64,000 nucleotides of DNA, taken from an uncultured Bacteroidia bacterium. GTDB lineage: Bacteria > Bacteroidota > Bacteroidia > Bacteroidales > F082. Position 1 is the stretch's first letter; each line of letters opens with the position of its first letter. Where the stretch lies: positions 1 through 64,000 of the forward strand of contig CACXQV010000009.1 of the NCBI GenBank assembly GCA_902769875.1, in the 5' to 3' direction. Shown one piece after another: positions 1 to 8,288 of the stretch. The position numbers and the translations under genes are program-made. The notes beneath the pieces were generated by a model. The model ran no database searches. It was not told the origin of the DNA and saw only the letters and a program-made list of their open reading frames with translations.

Positions 1-821
1 AAAATGTCCTTGGAGTCTTTCCCGAAATGATACCCGTCATATTGTTGCTTCAGCATGTCAATCATTTCCTCCTTGGGGCAATGGTAACGGTCGGCAAGCA
101 TTTGGATGTCGGGGTCGAAAACGGTGAGCATCTCGTCCTTGGTGATGCCGCAAAGGGCGGTGTATTCCCCGTCCATTGAGATGTTGGTCAGGTTGTTCAG
201 CGTGGAGAAGATGCTCAGTTGGCTGAACTTGGTGATGCCCGTGATGAAGACGAACTGCTCGTCCTTGTCGCACACCTTCACCATCTGATAAAACTCCTGC
301 ATGATGCGGCGCACCTGCTCCAACTCATCGGGCTTGTGCAGATAATCCAACAAGGGTGCATCATATTCGTCCAAAATGACCACGGTCTTCAGACCCATGT
401 CTTCATGCAGGCCTTGGATGAGTTCCTTGAACCTTGTGCCGGGCGAGCCTTCCGATTTCTGCCTCTTGTATTTCCTTTCGTGGTAGTCCAATTGGCTGTG
501 CAGTTCCTCCATGATTTGCTCGATTTCGTATTTGTTCTTGCACGCGCTCATGTCGAAATGCAACACGGGATACTGCTTCCAGTCTTTTTCCAACTCGCCG
601 ATGGCAAGACCCTCGAACAAGTCCTTGCGGCCTTGGAAATAGTAATTCAATGTGCTGCAAAGCAACGATTTACCGAATCTTCGCGGGCGGCTGAGGAAGA
701 CGAATTGCGATTCTCTCGTCAGTTTGTAGATAAGGTCTGTCTTGTCAATGTAGATGCGTCCATCCTGACGGATGCGTTCAAAATCGGCGATGCCGGCGGT
801 GTAGAGTCTCATGGGTAGCAT
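1..821 (-). CDS. AAA-ATPase-like protein, 3' end outside window
   Basis: The protein reads leftward from an ATG at 821 (MLPMRLYTAG) and stays open to the window edge, so about 273 N-terminal residues are visible. An alternative ATG lies at 812. A P-loop-like segment RPRRFGKSLL is near residues 45-54, a Walker B segment VVILDEYDAPLLD near residue 150, and YDGYHF lies close to the window edge. These three motifs in this order are the hallmark of the AAA-ATPase_like family (pfam09820), whose members usually end in a PD-(D/E)XK nuclease-like domain. That part would lie outside the window. The biological role of the family is not firmly established; such genes are often present in many copies in gut Bacteroidota. 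A consensus promoter sits just upstream. Confidence 0.85.
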   Translation of the reverse strand, partial: MLPMRLYTAGIADFERIRQDGRIYIDKTDLIYKLTRESQFVFLSRPRRFGKSLLCSTLNYYFQGRKDLFEGLAIGELEKDWKQYPVLHFDMSACKNKYEIEQIMEELHSQLDYHERKYKRQKSEGSPGTRFKELIQGLHEDMGLKTVVILDEYDAPLLDYLHKPDELEQVRRIMQEFYQMVKVCDKDEQFVFITGITKFSQLSIFSTLNNLTNISMDGEYTALCGITKDEMLTVFDPDIQMLADRYHCPKEEMIDMLKQQYDGYHFGKDSKDI

Positions 822-843
822 GGCGTGATGGGTTTTTCCGCTG

Positions 844-851
844 CAAAAATA
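844..851 (-). promoter_or_regulatory. Bacteroidota -7 promoter element for the AAA-ATPase-like gene
   Basis: On the minus strand this reads TATTTTTG followed by C, matching TAnnTTTG. It lies 23 bases before the ATG at 821. No clear -33 element was identified. Confidence 0.6.
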
Positions 852-936
852 GCATTTTTTTGGATTTTTTCGCTGATTTCCACAAAAACCCTACACTCTA
901 TTAATAAATTCAATATTTTTACGGCTTCAAAAAACA

Positions 937-952
937 TACAAAATATTTTGTA
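937..952. promoter_or_regulatory. 16-bp perfect palindrome upstream of the large secreted protein
   Basis: TACAAAATATTTTGTA is a perfect palindrome 54 bases before the start at 1006, in an AT-rich leader. It could be an operator or may reflect AT-rich promoter sequence. No cognate regulator is visible. Confidence 0.3.
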
Positions 953-1005
953 TTTTATTGAATATTAAATAATTAACTCATAAACAGCTAACAAATTAAA
1001 GCAAA

Positions 1006-4000
1006 ATGATCATGGTAAAAAAGCCTTTACTCATCATGATGCTGCTCGCGGTGTTCGCGCCTTGGGCAGCGAATGCACAGAACCGCACCCTCGTAACGAT
1101 TGGTGACGGTACTTCAACTCAAAGCTACCCATTACCAGGCTGGTATGGGTATCAGTACGATGTCTTCATTTATACGCCTAGTGCAGCCCCAGCCTTGGAG
1201 GTTGACAGCGAAATCTCCAGCCTTGCGTTTGATGTTGCTTCAAACAGCGCTTCTACAGGTGCCAAGATGTACATCTGGGTAAAGGACGTGGCTGCTGACT
1301 ATACTTTGTCTGCTGCAACCACTTTCAACGAGTACATTACAGATGCCACACAAGTGTATGCGAACGATGAGTTCACTTCAACATTGGGATGGAACACTTT
1401 CAGCTTCGGATCGACATTCTCGCATCAAGGCGGAAATGCCCTGCTCGTCGCCGTACGCAGCATAGGCTGCTCCACAGATGGCGGATGCAGCCATAATTGT
1501 CGCTACACCCCTGCTTCCAACACATATTGGTATAAACGTCAAGACAATTCAGACCCAGGACAAGCTGTATCAGGCAATGTCACTGACTCCCGTGCCAATA
1601 TCCAGTTAGACCTCACTTATACTGGCGCTATTTGCTTTACTCCTTCAGGATTGACCTACACCAATGTCGTCGAAAACACCGCCACGTTGAGCTGGACCGA
1701 AAACGGCGAAAGCACTGTCTGGGTGCTTGAATACAGCACGGCAAGCGACTACGCTGGCGCTACTACGGTGAACGTAAGCGGCACACCTACCACTTCACTG
1801 ACGGGTCTGTCTGCCTTAACCACTTACTATGTCCGCGTAAAAGCTGACTGTGGTTCCGACTGGCTCACAGGCAGCTTCACCACCACTGCCCATGCCGAAG
1901 CCGTTGGCAATGCTTGGGCCGATGACTTTGAAGGCACAAGCTGCGGTTGGGACCTGATTAACGGCACCATCACCAACGCTTGGGCTTGGGGCACCGCCAC
2001 CAACAACGGCGGCACACACGCCCTCTACATCTCCAACAACGGCGGCATCACCAACGCCTACAACACTAGCAGTTCAGCCATGGTGTATGCCACCAAGCTC
2101 CTCAACTTTGCTGATGGCAAATACGAATTCTCTTTCGACTGGAATGGCAATGGTGAAAGCAATTACGACTATCTGAGAGTAGCCCTTGTTCCTGCTTCGG
2201 TGACCCTCACCGCTGGCACAAGTTATCCTAATGGCTTCGGCACAACAAGCCTTCCCACTGGCTGGATTGCCTTGGACGGCGGCAGCAAGCTGAATCAGGT
2301 TACCGCATGGCAAAGCAAGACAGCAACTATCAATGTGCCTGCCGGTAACTATTACATGGTTTTGGCTTGGCGCAACGATAGCGGCAGCGGCACCAATCCC
2401 CCTGCGGCTGTCGATAACGTGAGCATCAACCGCATGGCTTGCCCGTATGATGTGACTGGTTTGGCTGTGAGCGAAATCACCACCAGCAGCGCCACCCTTA
2501 GCTGGGAAGGCGGCGAAGCCACACAGTGGCAAGTGGCCTACGGCACTTCCAACACCTTTGAAGGCGCTACCGAAGATATTGTTAGCGCAGCTTCATACTA
2601 CATGACAGGCTTGCAGACCAGCAGCATCTATTATGTAAAGGTGCGTGCCTACTGCGGTGGCGAGGATTTCGGCGCATGGAGCGATGTGCTTTCATTCGCT
2701 ACAGCTTGCTATGCCATTACAGCATTGGGCTACACCGAGAACTTCGACAGCTATTCGCCAGCCTCGAATTTCACACCTTCTACACGAGAGCTTCCCAGTT
2801 GCTGGAACTACATCAATGAATGTACAAGTGTTGACTATGTGTATTTTCCCACCATGTCAAGCTATTCTTCTGCTGGCCACTTATCATCCAATTACTTGAG
2901 GCTCAATTCCTATTATTCAAGCATTGCTACCGACCATAACGATCCACAGCCTCAATATGCCATCCTGCCCGAAATGACTGGACTGGCTGGCTTGCAAATC
3001 ACCCTATTTGCAAAAGGTTACACCGCCAGCAGCACCTTCAAGATTGGTACGATGAGCGACCCGACGGATGCATCTACCTTTGTGGCCATCACCGAACAGG
3101 GCCTGACAACTTCGTATCAACAATTCGAGTATGTCATCCCCGACAATATCCAAGGCAACTACTTGGCTGTCATGATTGATGCAGCCACTCCGGACAGAAC
3201 CCCCAATAGCGTCTATATCGATGACATCGTCATTCGTGAAGTTCCCACCTGCTTGAAGCCCACCGAGCTTGCAGTGACAGGTGTTAGCACCAATACAGTC
3301 ACCCTCGGCTGGACCAATGGCGCAGCAGACCAAACCGCTTGGCAGATTTGCCTGAACGGCGACGAAACCAACCTCATCGAGGCCAATAGCAACCCCTTCA
3401 CCGTTGAAAACCTCAACGCCTCCACCACCTACACCGCCAAGGTGCGTGCCTACTGCAGCACTGACGACCAAAGCGAATGGAGCAGGGAAGTGAGATTCAA
3501 CACCGTTTGCGAAGCCATCTCCGACCTGCCCTGGAACGAGAACTTTGATGCCTACACAGGCTCAACAAACTCATCGGCCCCTGACGACTATCCCAACGAT
3601 GAACTGCCGATATGCTGGCAATTCCTGAACCGTAGCAACAATAGCAACACCTATCCCCTAGTGTTCATTTCTTCCAATAGCGGCTATCCCGTTTCAGGCA
3701 ATTGCTTGTTCTTCAGGTCGAGCAGCAGCACCCCGTTGTATGCCGTCCTTCCTGCATTTGAGAAAAAAATCGCCGACTTGCAACTCACCTTCACTTATCG
3801 TAATGAAGGAATCCTTACAACCCATGGTACCCTCTACGTTGGCTACATGACCGACCCTGCCGATGCCACCACTTTCACCACTGTTCTCACCTGCGAAAAA
3901 ACTACTGCTCTGACTGAGATGGATGTGCTGTTCCCCGATGCTCCTGTTGGCAGCTACATCGCTTTCAAGTATCAAGGTTACCTTCAAAACAACTCTTACA

Positions 4001-5985
4001 TGAGCATCGACAATGTCAAAGTGGATGTTATTCCCACCTGCACAAAGCCCACTGCTTTGGAATGCACTGCCACCACCACTACTACAGCTACTTTCAGCTG
4101 GACCGCTGGTGCCGATGAAACCACTTGGCAGATTATGCTGAACGGCGACGAAGAGAACCTCATCATGGCCCAAAGCAACCCATTCACTGTTGAAGGCCTC
4201 AATCATTCCACCGCCTACACCGCCAAGGTGAGCGCCTACTGTAGTGCTGACGACCAAAGCGACTGGAGCAACGAAGTGAGCTTCGCCACCAAGTGCGAGG
4301 CCATCGTTGTGGATGCCGCCAACCCGTTCACCGAAGACTTCGAAGGTGATTGGACTCCTCTCTGCTGGGAGAGTATTCCATACATTGACGGCACAACCAC
4401 ACGCCAATGGACGAAAATGACCGACATCTCACATATTCATACTGGTGCTGGAGCAGCCTTTAGCAGCTTCTACGGCCCCATCTTTCTGGTGATGCCTGCC
4501 CTTCAACTTGGCACCGATGGAAATGCTGCACAACTCACCTTCTGGTCATATAACTCCTATGTAGATGATTATGACAAGAATTCCATTGTGCTGCTTGACG
4601 GCGAAAACGAGATTGAACTTTGGTCACCCGAATCAGTTGTTCAAAGCTGGAAAGAAGTGACCATCGACCTCACCGCATACATAGGCCAGACCATCAGCCT
4701 CGCCTTCAAGTACGTAGGCAGCAACGCCCATGGTTGGTATGTCGACGATGTGGAGGTTACCATGACGAAGACCTTCACCAAGACCATCGGAGCCCACAGC
4801 GGAACAGACGGTTGGTATCTGATTGCCTCGCCCATTGGCGATGTTGATGCTACGGCTGTGGCCAATCTCGCCAACACCGAAGACAATGAAGGCTTTGACC
4901 TTTACCGCTTCAATGAAGCCGCAGAATTGGAATGGGAGAACTGGAAGAGCCATACAAACGATGATGACCACTACCACTTCAACCTTGAAGCAGGCAGAGG
5001 CTACCTCTATGCCAACGCTAATGATGTCACACTCACCTTCACCGGCACGCCATACACAGGCAGCGGCGAAGTCACTTTGAATAAGTCCTCTAATTCCCAA
5101 GGCTGGAACCTTGTGGGCAACCCCTACACCGAGAGAGCCTACATCGATCGCGACTTCTATGTGATGAACGAGGACCGCGATGAAATCGTCACTTCTGGCG
5201 AACGCAATTACATCGAACCTATGGAAGGCGTTTTCGTCCAAGCTGAAAATGACGAAGAACAGTTGGTATTCTCTACGACTCTCGCAAACAAAACCGGCAA
5301 CAAAGGTGCGCTCAGCATCAATGTGACGAAAGCCAGCCACAACCGCAGCGGCAACAGCCTCATCGACCGCGCCGTCGTCCGCTTCGGCGAAGGCAATACG
5401 CTGTCGAAGTTCCAACTCAACCCGAACCACACCAAGGTTTACATCCCGCAAGACGGCAAGGACTACGCTATCGTCAACGCTGGCAACATTGGTGAGATTC
5501 CCGTCTGCTTCAAGGCCGGGAACGACGGCATCTACACCCTGAGCTTCAACGCCAAGGAAGTGACGTTCAGCTACTTGCACCTCATTGATAATATGACCGG
5601 CACCGACATCGACCTGCTGAATGCCGACCCCGAAACCCACATTGCGGGCGAAGACATGCAATCCCTCAATCCCTCCTACACATTCACCGCCAAAACCACC
5701 GACTATGCCTCGCGTTTCCGCCTCGTGTTTGCTTCCATCGGCGAGGACGCAAATGGCGACAATGCCAGTTTCGCCTTCTTCAGCAACGGCAACTGGATCA
5801 TCGGCAATCCTTCGACAGGCTCAGGATCCGCCACCCTGCAAGTGATTGACGTGATGGGCCGCGTGCTGAGCAGCGAGACCGTCAACGGCAGCGTTAGCAA
5901 GGCCATCAACGCCCCCGCTGGTGTGTATATGCTCCGCCTCATCAACGGCAACGATGTGAAAACGCAGAAGATTGTGGTGAGATGA
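1006..5985 (+). CDS. T9SS-sorted multidomain Fn3 / cleaved-adhesin-like surface protein
   Basis: A 1659-residue exported protein. The signal peptide ends near residue 25 (AANAQ). An ATG at 1012 is an equally possible start. After an N-terminal beta-rich region (about 27-205), four fibronectin type III modules alternate with jelly-roll modules of the choice-of-anchor J / cleaved adhesin type (motifs such as DDFEG, ENFDSYS, ENFDAYTG, EDFEGDW). The third and fourth Fn3 modules are near duplicates of each other, both containing NPFTVE. The C-terminus is a T9SS type A sorting domain (VIDVMGRVLSS, then GVYMLRLINGN, ending KIVVR). By family knowledge such proteins are exported across the outer membrane and act as adhesins or binding proteins; no catalytic motif was seen. 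A dispersed repeat sits in the sorting domain (5809-5828). Confidence 0.88.
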   Translation: MIMVKKPLLIMMLLAVFAPWAANAQNRTLVTIGDGTSTQSYPLPGWYGYQYDVFIYTPSAAPALEVDSEISSLAFDVASNSASTGAKMYIWVKDVAADYTLSAATTFNEYITDATQVYANDEFTSTLGWNTFSFGSTFSHQGGNALLVAVRSIGCSTDGGCSHNCRYTPASNTYWYKRQDNSDPGQAVSGNVTDSRANIQLDLTYTGAICFTPSGLTYTNVVENTATLSWTENGESTVWVLEYSTASDYAGATTVNVSGTPTTSLTGLSALTTYYVRVKADCGSDWLTGSFTTTAHAEAVGNAWADDFEGTSCGWDLINGTITNAWAWGTATNNGGTHALYISNNGGITNAYNTSSSAMVYATKLLNFADGKYEFSFDWNGNGESNYDYLRVALVPASVTLTAGTSYPNGFGTTSLPTGWIALDGGSKLNQVTAWQSKTATINVPAGNYYMVLAWRNDSGSGTNPPAAVDNVSINRMACPYDVTGLAVSEITTSSATLSWEGGEATQWQVAYGTSNTFEGATEDIVSAASYYMTGLQTSSIYYVKVRAYCGGEDFGAWSDVLSFATACYAITALGYTENFDSYSPASNFTPSTRELPSCWNYINECTSVDYVYFPTMSSYSSAGHLSSNYLRLNSYYSSIATDHNDPQPQYAILPEMTGLAGLQITLFAKGYTASSTFKIGTMSDPTDASTFVAITEQGLTTSYQQFEYVIPDNIQGNYLAVMIDAATPDRTPNSVYIDDIVIREVPTCLKPTELAVTGVSTNTVTLGWTNGAADQTAWQICLNGDETNLIEANSNPFTVENLNASTTYTAKVRAYCSTDDQSEWSREVRFNTVCEAISDLPWNENFDAYTGSTNSSAPDDYPNDELPICWQFLNRSNNSNTYPLVFISSNSGYPVSGNCLFFRSSSSTPLYAVLPAFEKKIADLQLTFTYRNEGILTTHGTLYVGYMTDPADATTFTTVLTCEKTTALTEMDVLFPDAPVGSYIAFKYQGYLQNNSYMSIDNVKVDVIPTCTKPTALECTATTTTTATFSWTAGADETTWQIMLNGDEENLIMAQSNPFTVEGLNHSTAYTAKVSAYCSADDQSDWSNEVSFATKCEAIVVDAANPFTEDFEGDWTPLCWESIPYIDGTTTRQWTKMTDISHIHTGAGAAFSSFYGPIFLVMPALQLGTDGNAAQLTFWSYNSYVDDYDKNSIVLLDGENEIELWSPESVVQSWKEVTIDLTAYIGQTISLAFKYVGSNAHGWYVDDVEVTMTKTFTKTIGAHSGTDGWYLIASPIGDVDATAVANLANTEDNEGFDLYRFNEAAELEWENWKSHTNDDDHYHFNLEAGRGYLYANANDVTLTFTGTPYTGSGEVTLNKSSNSQGWNLVGNPYTERAYIDRDFYVMNEDRDEIVTSGERNYIEPMEGVFVQAENDEEQLVFSTTLANKTGNKGALSINVTKASHNRSGNSLIDRAVVRFGEGNTLSKFQLNPNHTKVYIPQDGKDYAIVNAGNIGEIPVCFKAGNDGIYTLSFNAKEVTFSYLHLIDNMTGTDIDLLNADPETHIAGEDMQSLNPSYTFTAKTTDYASRFRLVFASIGEDANGDNASFAFFSNGNWIIGNPSTGSGSATLQVIDVMGRVLSSETVNGSVSKAINAPAGVYMLRLINGNDVKTQKIVVR
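5809..5828. repeat. Dispersed-repeat core inside the sorting domain of the preceding gene
   Basis: CCTTCGACAGGCTCAGGATC resembles the widespread bacterial CTTCGACAAGCTCAGG-type repeat. Here it lies inside coding sequence and encodes the extra loop PSTGSGS between NGNWIIGN and ATLQVIDVMG. Confidence 0.55.
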
Positions 5986-5989
5986 TAGA

Positions 5990-6074
5990 CTTTGGCTGTT
6001 GGCCTTTGGCACTTTGGCCATTGGCTCTTGGCTCGGCAACCGGCCAGCCAACAGCCAACGGCCAACAGCCAAAA
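5990..6074. repeat. GCCAACA-type heptamer repeat, inverted arms
   Basis: The segment opens with TTGGCTGTTGGCC and closes with GGCCAACAGCCAA, so copies of the 7-bp word lie in opposite orientation and can fold into a hairpin. It fills the space between two convergent genes and may act as a terminator. Related arrays lie at 8175-8272 and 42122-42217. Confidence 0.7.
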
Positions 6075-6410
6075 TCACCCCCTGTCATAATGCGGCATGT
6101 CGTCAGGCAGGATGATGGAGAACTCGATGAGTCCGCCCACCACCTGCCTGTCATCGTCTTCGTACCAAGGCGTCTGGTAGATGAGTTTCTTCTTTCCTTT
6201 CTTCGAAATCGTGTAGACGTTGGTAGCGGCATCGTCAAGCAGGTGACGGATGATTTGCTGCGAACGCTCGTTGTGGCAACCCATCAGGTCGCGGCCACGG
6301 GCATCGCCGTTCACCTCGATGGAGCTGTCGTTTTGGTAGAGGATTTCGCCGTCCTTGGCGCTGATGGTGATGGCCAGATTGACCCCTTTGAAATAATCCT
6401 TGTTTTCCAT
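6075..6410 (-). CDS. Small PAS-fold-like protein
   Basis: A 111-residue cytoplasmic protein with no signal peptide or membrane segment. The order of a short N-terminal strand (GVNLAITISAKDGEILYQN), a helix-rich centre (LMGCHNERSQQIIRHLLDD) and three C-terminal strands (NVYTISKKGKKKLIYQTPW, GGLIEFSIIL) is that of a stand-alone PAS domain. The ending LPDDMPHYDRG is typical, from memory, of small Bacteroidales PAS-like proteins of unknown partner. Ligand and role cannot be told from sequence. The gene has its own promoter at 6501-6508 and a repeat-bearing 5' leader. Confidence 0.65.
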   Translation of the reverse strand: MENKDYFKGVNLAITISAKDGEILYQNDSSIEVNGDARGRDLMGCHNERSQQIIRHLLDDAATNVYTISKKGKKKLIYQTPWYEDDDRQVVGGLIEFSIILPDDMPHYDRG

Positions 6411-6424
6411 AGTTTTTGTTTGTT

Positions 6425-6475
6425 AGGACGCGAGACTGCGGGACGCGGGACTGCGAGACTGCGGGACGCGAATCG
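6425..6475. repeat. GGGACTGCGAGAC-type repeat in the leader of the PAS-like gene
   Basis: Short imperfect units of the form GACTGCGGGACGCG repeat several times. In the transcript of the minus-strand gene this reads TCCCGCAGTCTCG, the same sense as the cluster at 6613-6715. A third copy lies within the acetyltransferase gene at 43164-43252. Confidence 0.7.
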
Positions 6476-6500
6476 TCGGTCTGTTATGAATAATTGGGGG

Positions 6501-6508
6501 CAAAAATA
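6501..6508 (-). promoter_or_regulatory. -7 promoter element for the PAS-like gene
   Basis: Minus-strand TATTTTTG followed by C matches the TAnnTTTG consensus, about 90 bases before the start at 6410. The intervening leader holds the 6425-6475 repeat. Confidence 0.55.
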
Positions 6509-6548
6509 GAAAAATCCTTCTCACATTCTTGGCTGGGGGAAATTTTTC

Positions 6549-6556
6549 TACCTTTG
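6549..6556 (+). promoter_or_regulatory. -7 promoter element for the LptF/G permease gene
   Basis: TACCTTTG followed by CAGC matches the Bacteroidota consensus. It lies 170 bases before the start at 6726, divergent from the element at 6501-6508. The roughly 315-base gap between these two genes holds only these promoters and the two repeat clusters. Confidence 0.55.
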
Positions 6557-6612
6557 CAGCGTTATTCCTAACAAGCCCATGGGCAAATTTGGCTTATACC
6601 ATAAATATGTGA

Positions 6613-6715
6613 GGCAGCGGGACATCGGACGTGTTTCGTGTCCCGAAGTCTCGTGTCCCGAAGTCTCGTGTCCCGAAGTCCCATGTCCCGAAGTCCCGAA
6701 GTCCCCTGACCCGCG
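6613..6715. repeat. GTGTCCCGAAGTCTC-type tandem repeat in the permease leader
   Basis: Four to five imperfect copies of a roughly 15-base word (CGTGTCCCGAAGTCT) run up to ten bases before the LptF/G start. It is the inverse complement of the 6425-6475 cluster, so both divergent transcripts carry it in the same sense. Confidence 0.75.
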
Positions 6716-6725
6716 TCAATAACAA

Positions 6726-8198
6726 ATGAAAAAACTCTACCAATATATTGTCAAGTCGTTTTTAGGCACTTTTTTCCTCACCTTTTTCATCGTCGTATTC
6801 GTGTGGGTGATGCAGTTTGTGTGGCTATATGTTGATGATTTGGTTGGCAAAGGCCTCGAACTCAAGATTATAGCCGAACTGTTGTTTTACACCTCCATCA
6901 CTGCCATACCCATGTCGCTGCCATTGGCCTTGCTTTTGGCCTTGCTGATGTGCTTCGGCAATTTGGGCGAACACTATGAGTTGGTGGCGATGAAGGCATC
7001 AGGCATTTCGATGTGGAGAGCGATGCGGCCATTGCTGCATTTTTCTTTGATACTCAGCGTATTGGCCTTCTTCATCTCGAACAGTCTCATCCCTATAGCC
7101 ACCCTGAAGTGGCGCACGCTGCTCACCGACGTACAGCGGCAGAAGTTAGCCTTCAACATCAAGGAAGGGGTGTTTTACAAAGACATCGAGAACTTCGTCA
7201 TTTATGTGGAACGCAAAGGCAAAGACGGCAGCAGCATCTATGGCGTGAAGATATACGACCACACCGACCGAATGGGCAACACCAAAATCATCTCCGCCGA
7301 CTCAGGCCTGATGTCGATGAGCCCCAACCAACGCAGCATCATCTTCACGCTTTACGACGGCTACAACTACACCGACATCACCAACACCAACAACTACAAG
7401 GAAAAACGGCCTTTCGAGCGCATGTCGTTCAAGGAAGAGCAGCTCAAGTTCAGCCTTGCCTCGTTCGACATGACCCGCTCGAGCGAGGACATGTACAAGT
7501 CGTACCAACAGATGATGAACATCCGCCAGCTTTCCGCCTCTTTGGACTCGCTGGAACGACGGCAAGGCAAAAAGCAAGAAACCTTCACCGACGGCTTCGA
7601 GCGGCGTTGGGCCAACTATAAAAGCCTGAAAACCAGCAATGCGCCACCCATCCCTGACCACGACACATTGGTTGCCGACAGCAGTGCCATCCTCAGTTGG
7701 CCCTTGCTCGACCAGTTTGAAGGCGAAACCCGTGCCGCCTTGGTCAACATGGCCTTGGGAACGGCACAAAACGCCAAGGACAACGTGGCCTTCAACAAGC
7801 TCGACCTCAACACACAAACCGAAAACATCAACAAGCACAAGAAAGAGTGGCACAAAAAGTTCACCTTGAGCATCGCGTGCCTCATCTTCTTCTTCATCGG
7901 GGCGCCATTGGGCAGCATCATCCGCAAGGGCGGGTTGGGGTTGCCCGTGGTCATCTCCGTGGTGTTCTTCATCATCTACCACCTCATCTCGACCATCGCC
8001 GAGCGTATGGCCGTGTTTGGCGACCTCAACATGTTCCTCGGCGTGTGGCTCTCGTCATTGGTGCTGTTGCCCCTCGGGCTCTTTTTCACCTTCAAGGCCA
8101 CCTCCGACGCAGCCCTTTTCGACGGCGACAGTTGGAAGAGGTATTTCCAGAAACTGTTCAAAAAGCGTAGCCGACAGCCAACAGCCAACAGCCAATAG
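6726..8198 (+). CDS. LptF/LptG family LPS-export permease (YjgP/YjgQ)
   Basis: A 490-residue inner-membrane protein. In the Lpt pathway such permeases pair with the ATPase LptB to extract lipopolysaccharide from the inner membrane. Membrane segments lie at about 13-35 and 55-77, around 100, and three near the C-terminus (FTLSIACLIFFFIGAPLGS onward). Between them is a long periplasmic region (about 120-375), larger than in enterobacterial LptF/G; large central regions are common in Bacteroidota homologues (from memory). GAPLGSIIRKGGLG is a typical family motif. The last residues, SRQPTANSQ, are encoded by the heptamer repeat that begins at 8175, which also supplies the TAG stop. LptF and LptG cannot be told apart here. 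Confidence 0.9.
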   Translation: MKKLYQYIVKSFLGTFFLTFFIVVFVWVMQFVWLYVDDLVGKGLELKIIAELLFYTSITAIPMSLPLALLLALLMCFGNLGEHYELVAMKASGISMWRAMRPLLHFSLILSVLAFFISNSLIPIATLKWRTLLTDVQRQKLAFNIKEGVFYKDIENFVIYVERKGKDGSSIYGVKIYDHTDRMGNTKIISADSGLMSMSPNQRSIIFTLYDGYNYTDITNTNNYKEKRPFERMSFKEEQLKFSLASFDMTRSSEDMYKSYQQMMNIRQLSASLDSLERRQGKKQETFTDGFERRWANYKSLKTSNAPPIPDHDTLVADSSAILSWPLLDQFEGETRAALVNMALGTAQNAKDNVAFNKLDLNTQTENINKHKKEWHKKFTLSIACLIFFFIGAPLGSIIRKGGLGLPVVISVVFFIIYHLISTIAERMAVFGDLNMFLGVWLSSLVLLPLGLFFTFKATSDAALFDGDSWKRYFQKLFKKRSRQPTANSQ

Positions 8199-8272
8199 CC
8201 AACAGCCAATAGCCAACAGCCAACAGCCAATAGCCAACAGCCAACAGCCAATAGCCAACAGCCAACAGCCAA
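8175..8272 (+). repeat. Heptamer tandem array, 14 units of CAGCCAA/TAGCCAA
   Basis: Fourteen contiguous 7-bp units (ten CAGCCAA, four TAGCCAA) begin inside the permease gene and end 16 bases before the next gene. The array is followed by a CAATTCAACAATC spacer word that recurs before other genes in the window. Confidence 0.95.
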
Positions 8273-8288
8273 CAATTCAACAATCAAT

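Noticed and set aside
8175-8272. CRISPR-like array
   Set aside because: The units are 7 bp with no spacers and no cas genes are nearby; it is a simple tandem repeat.
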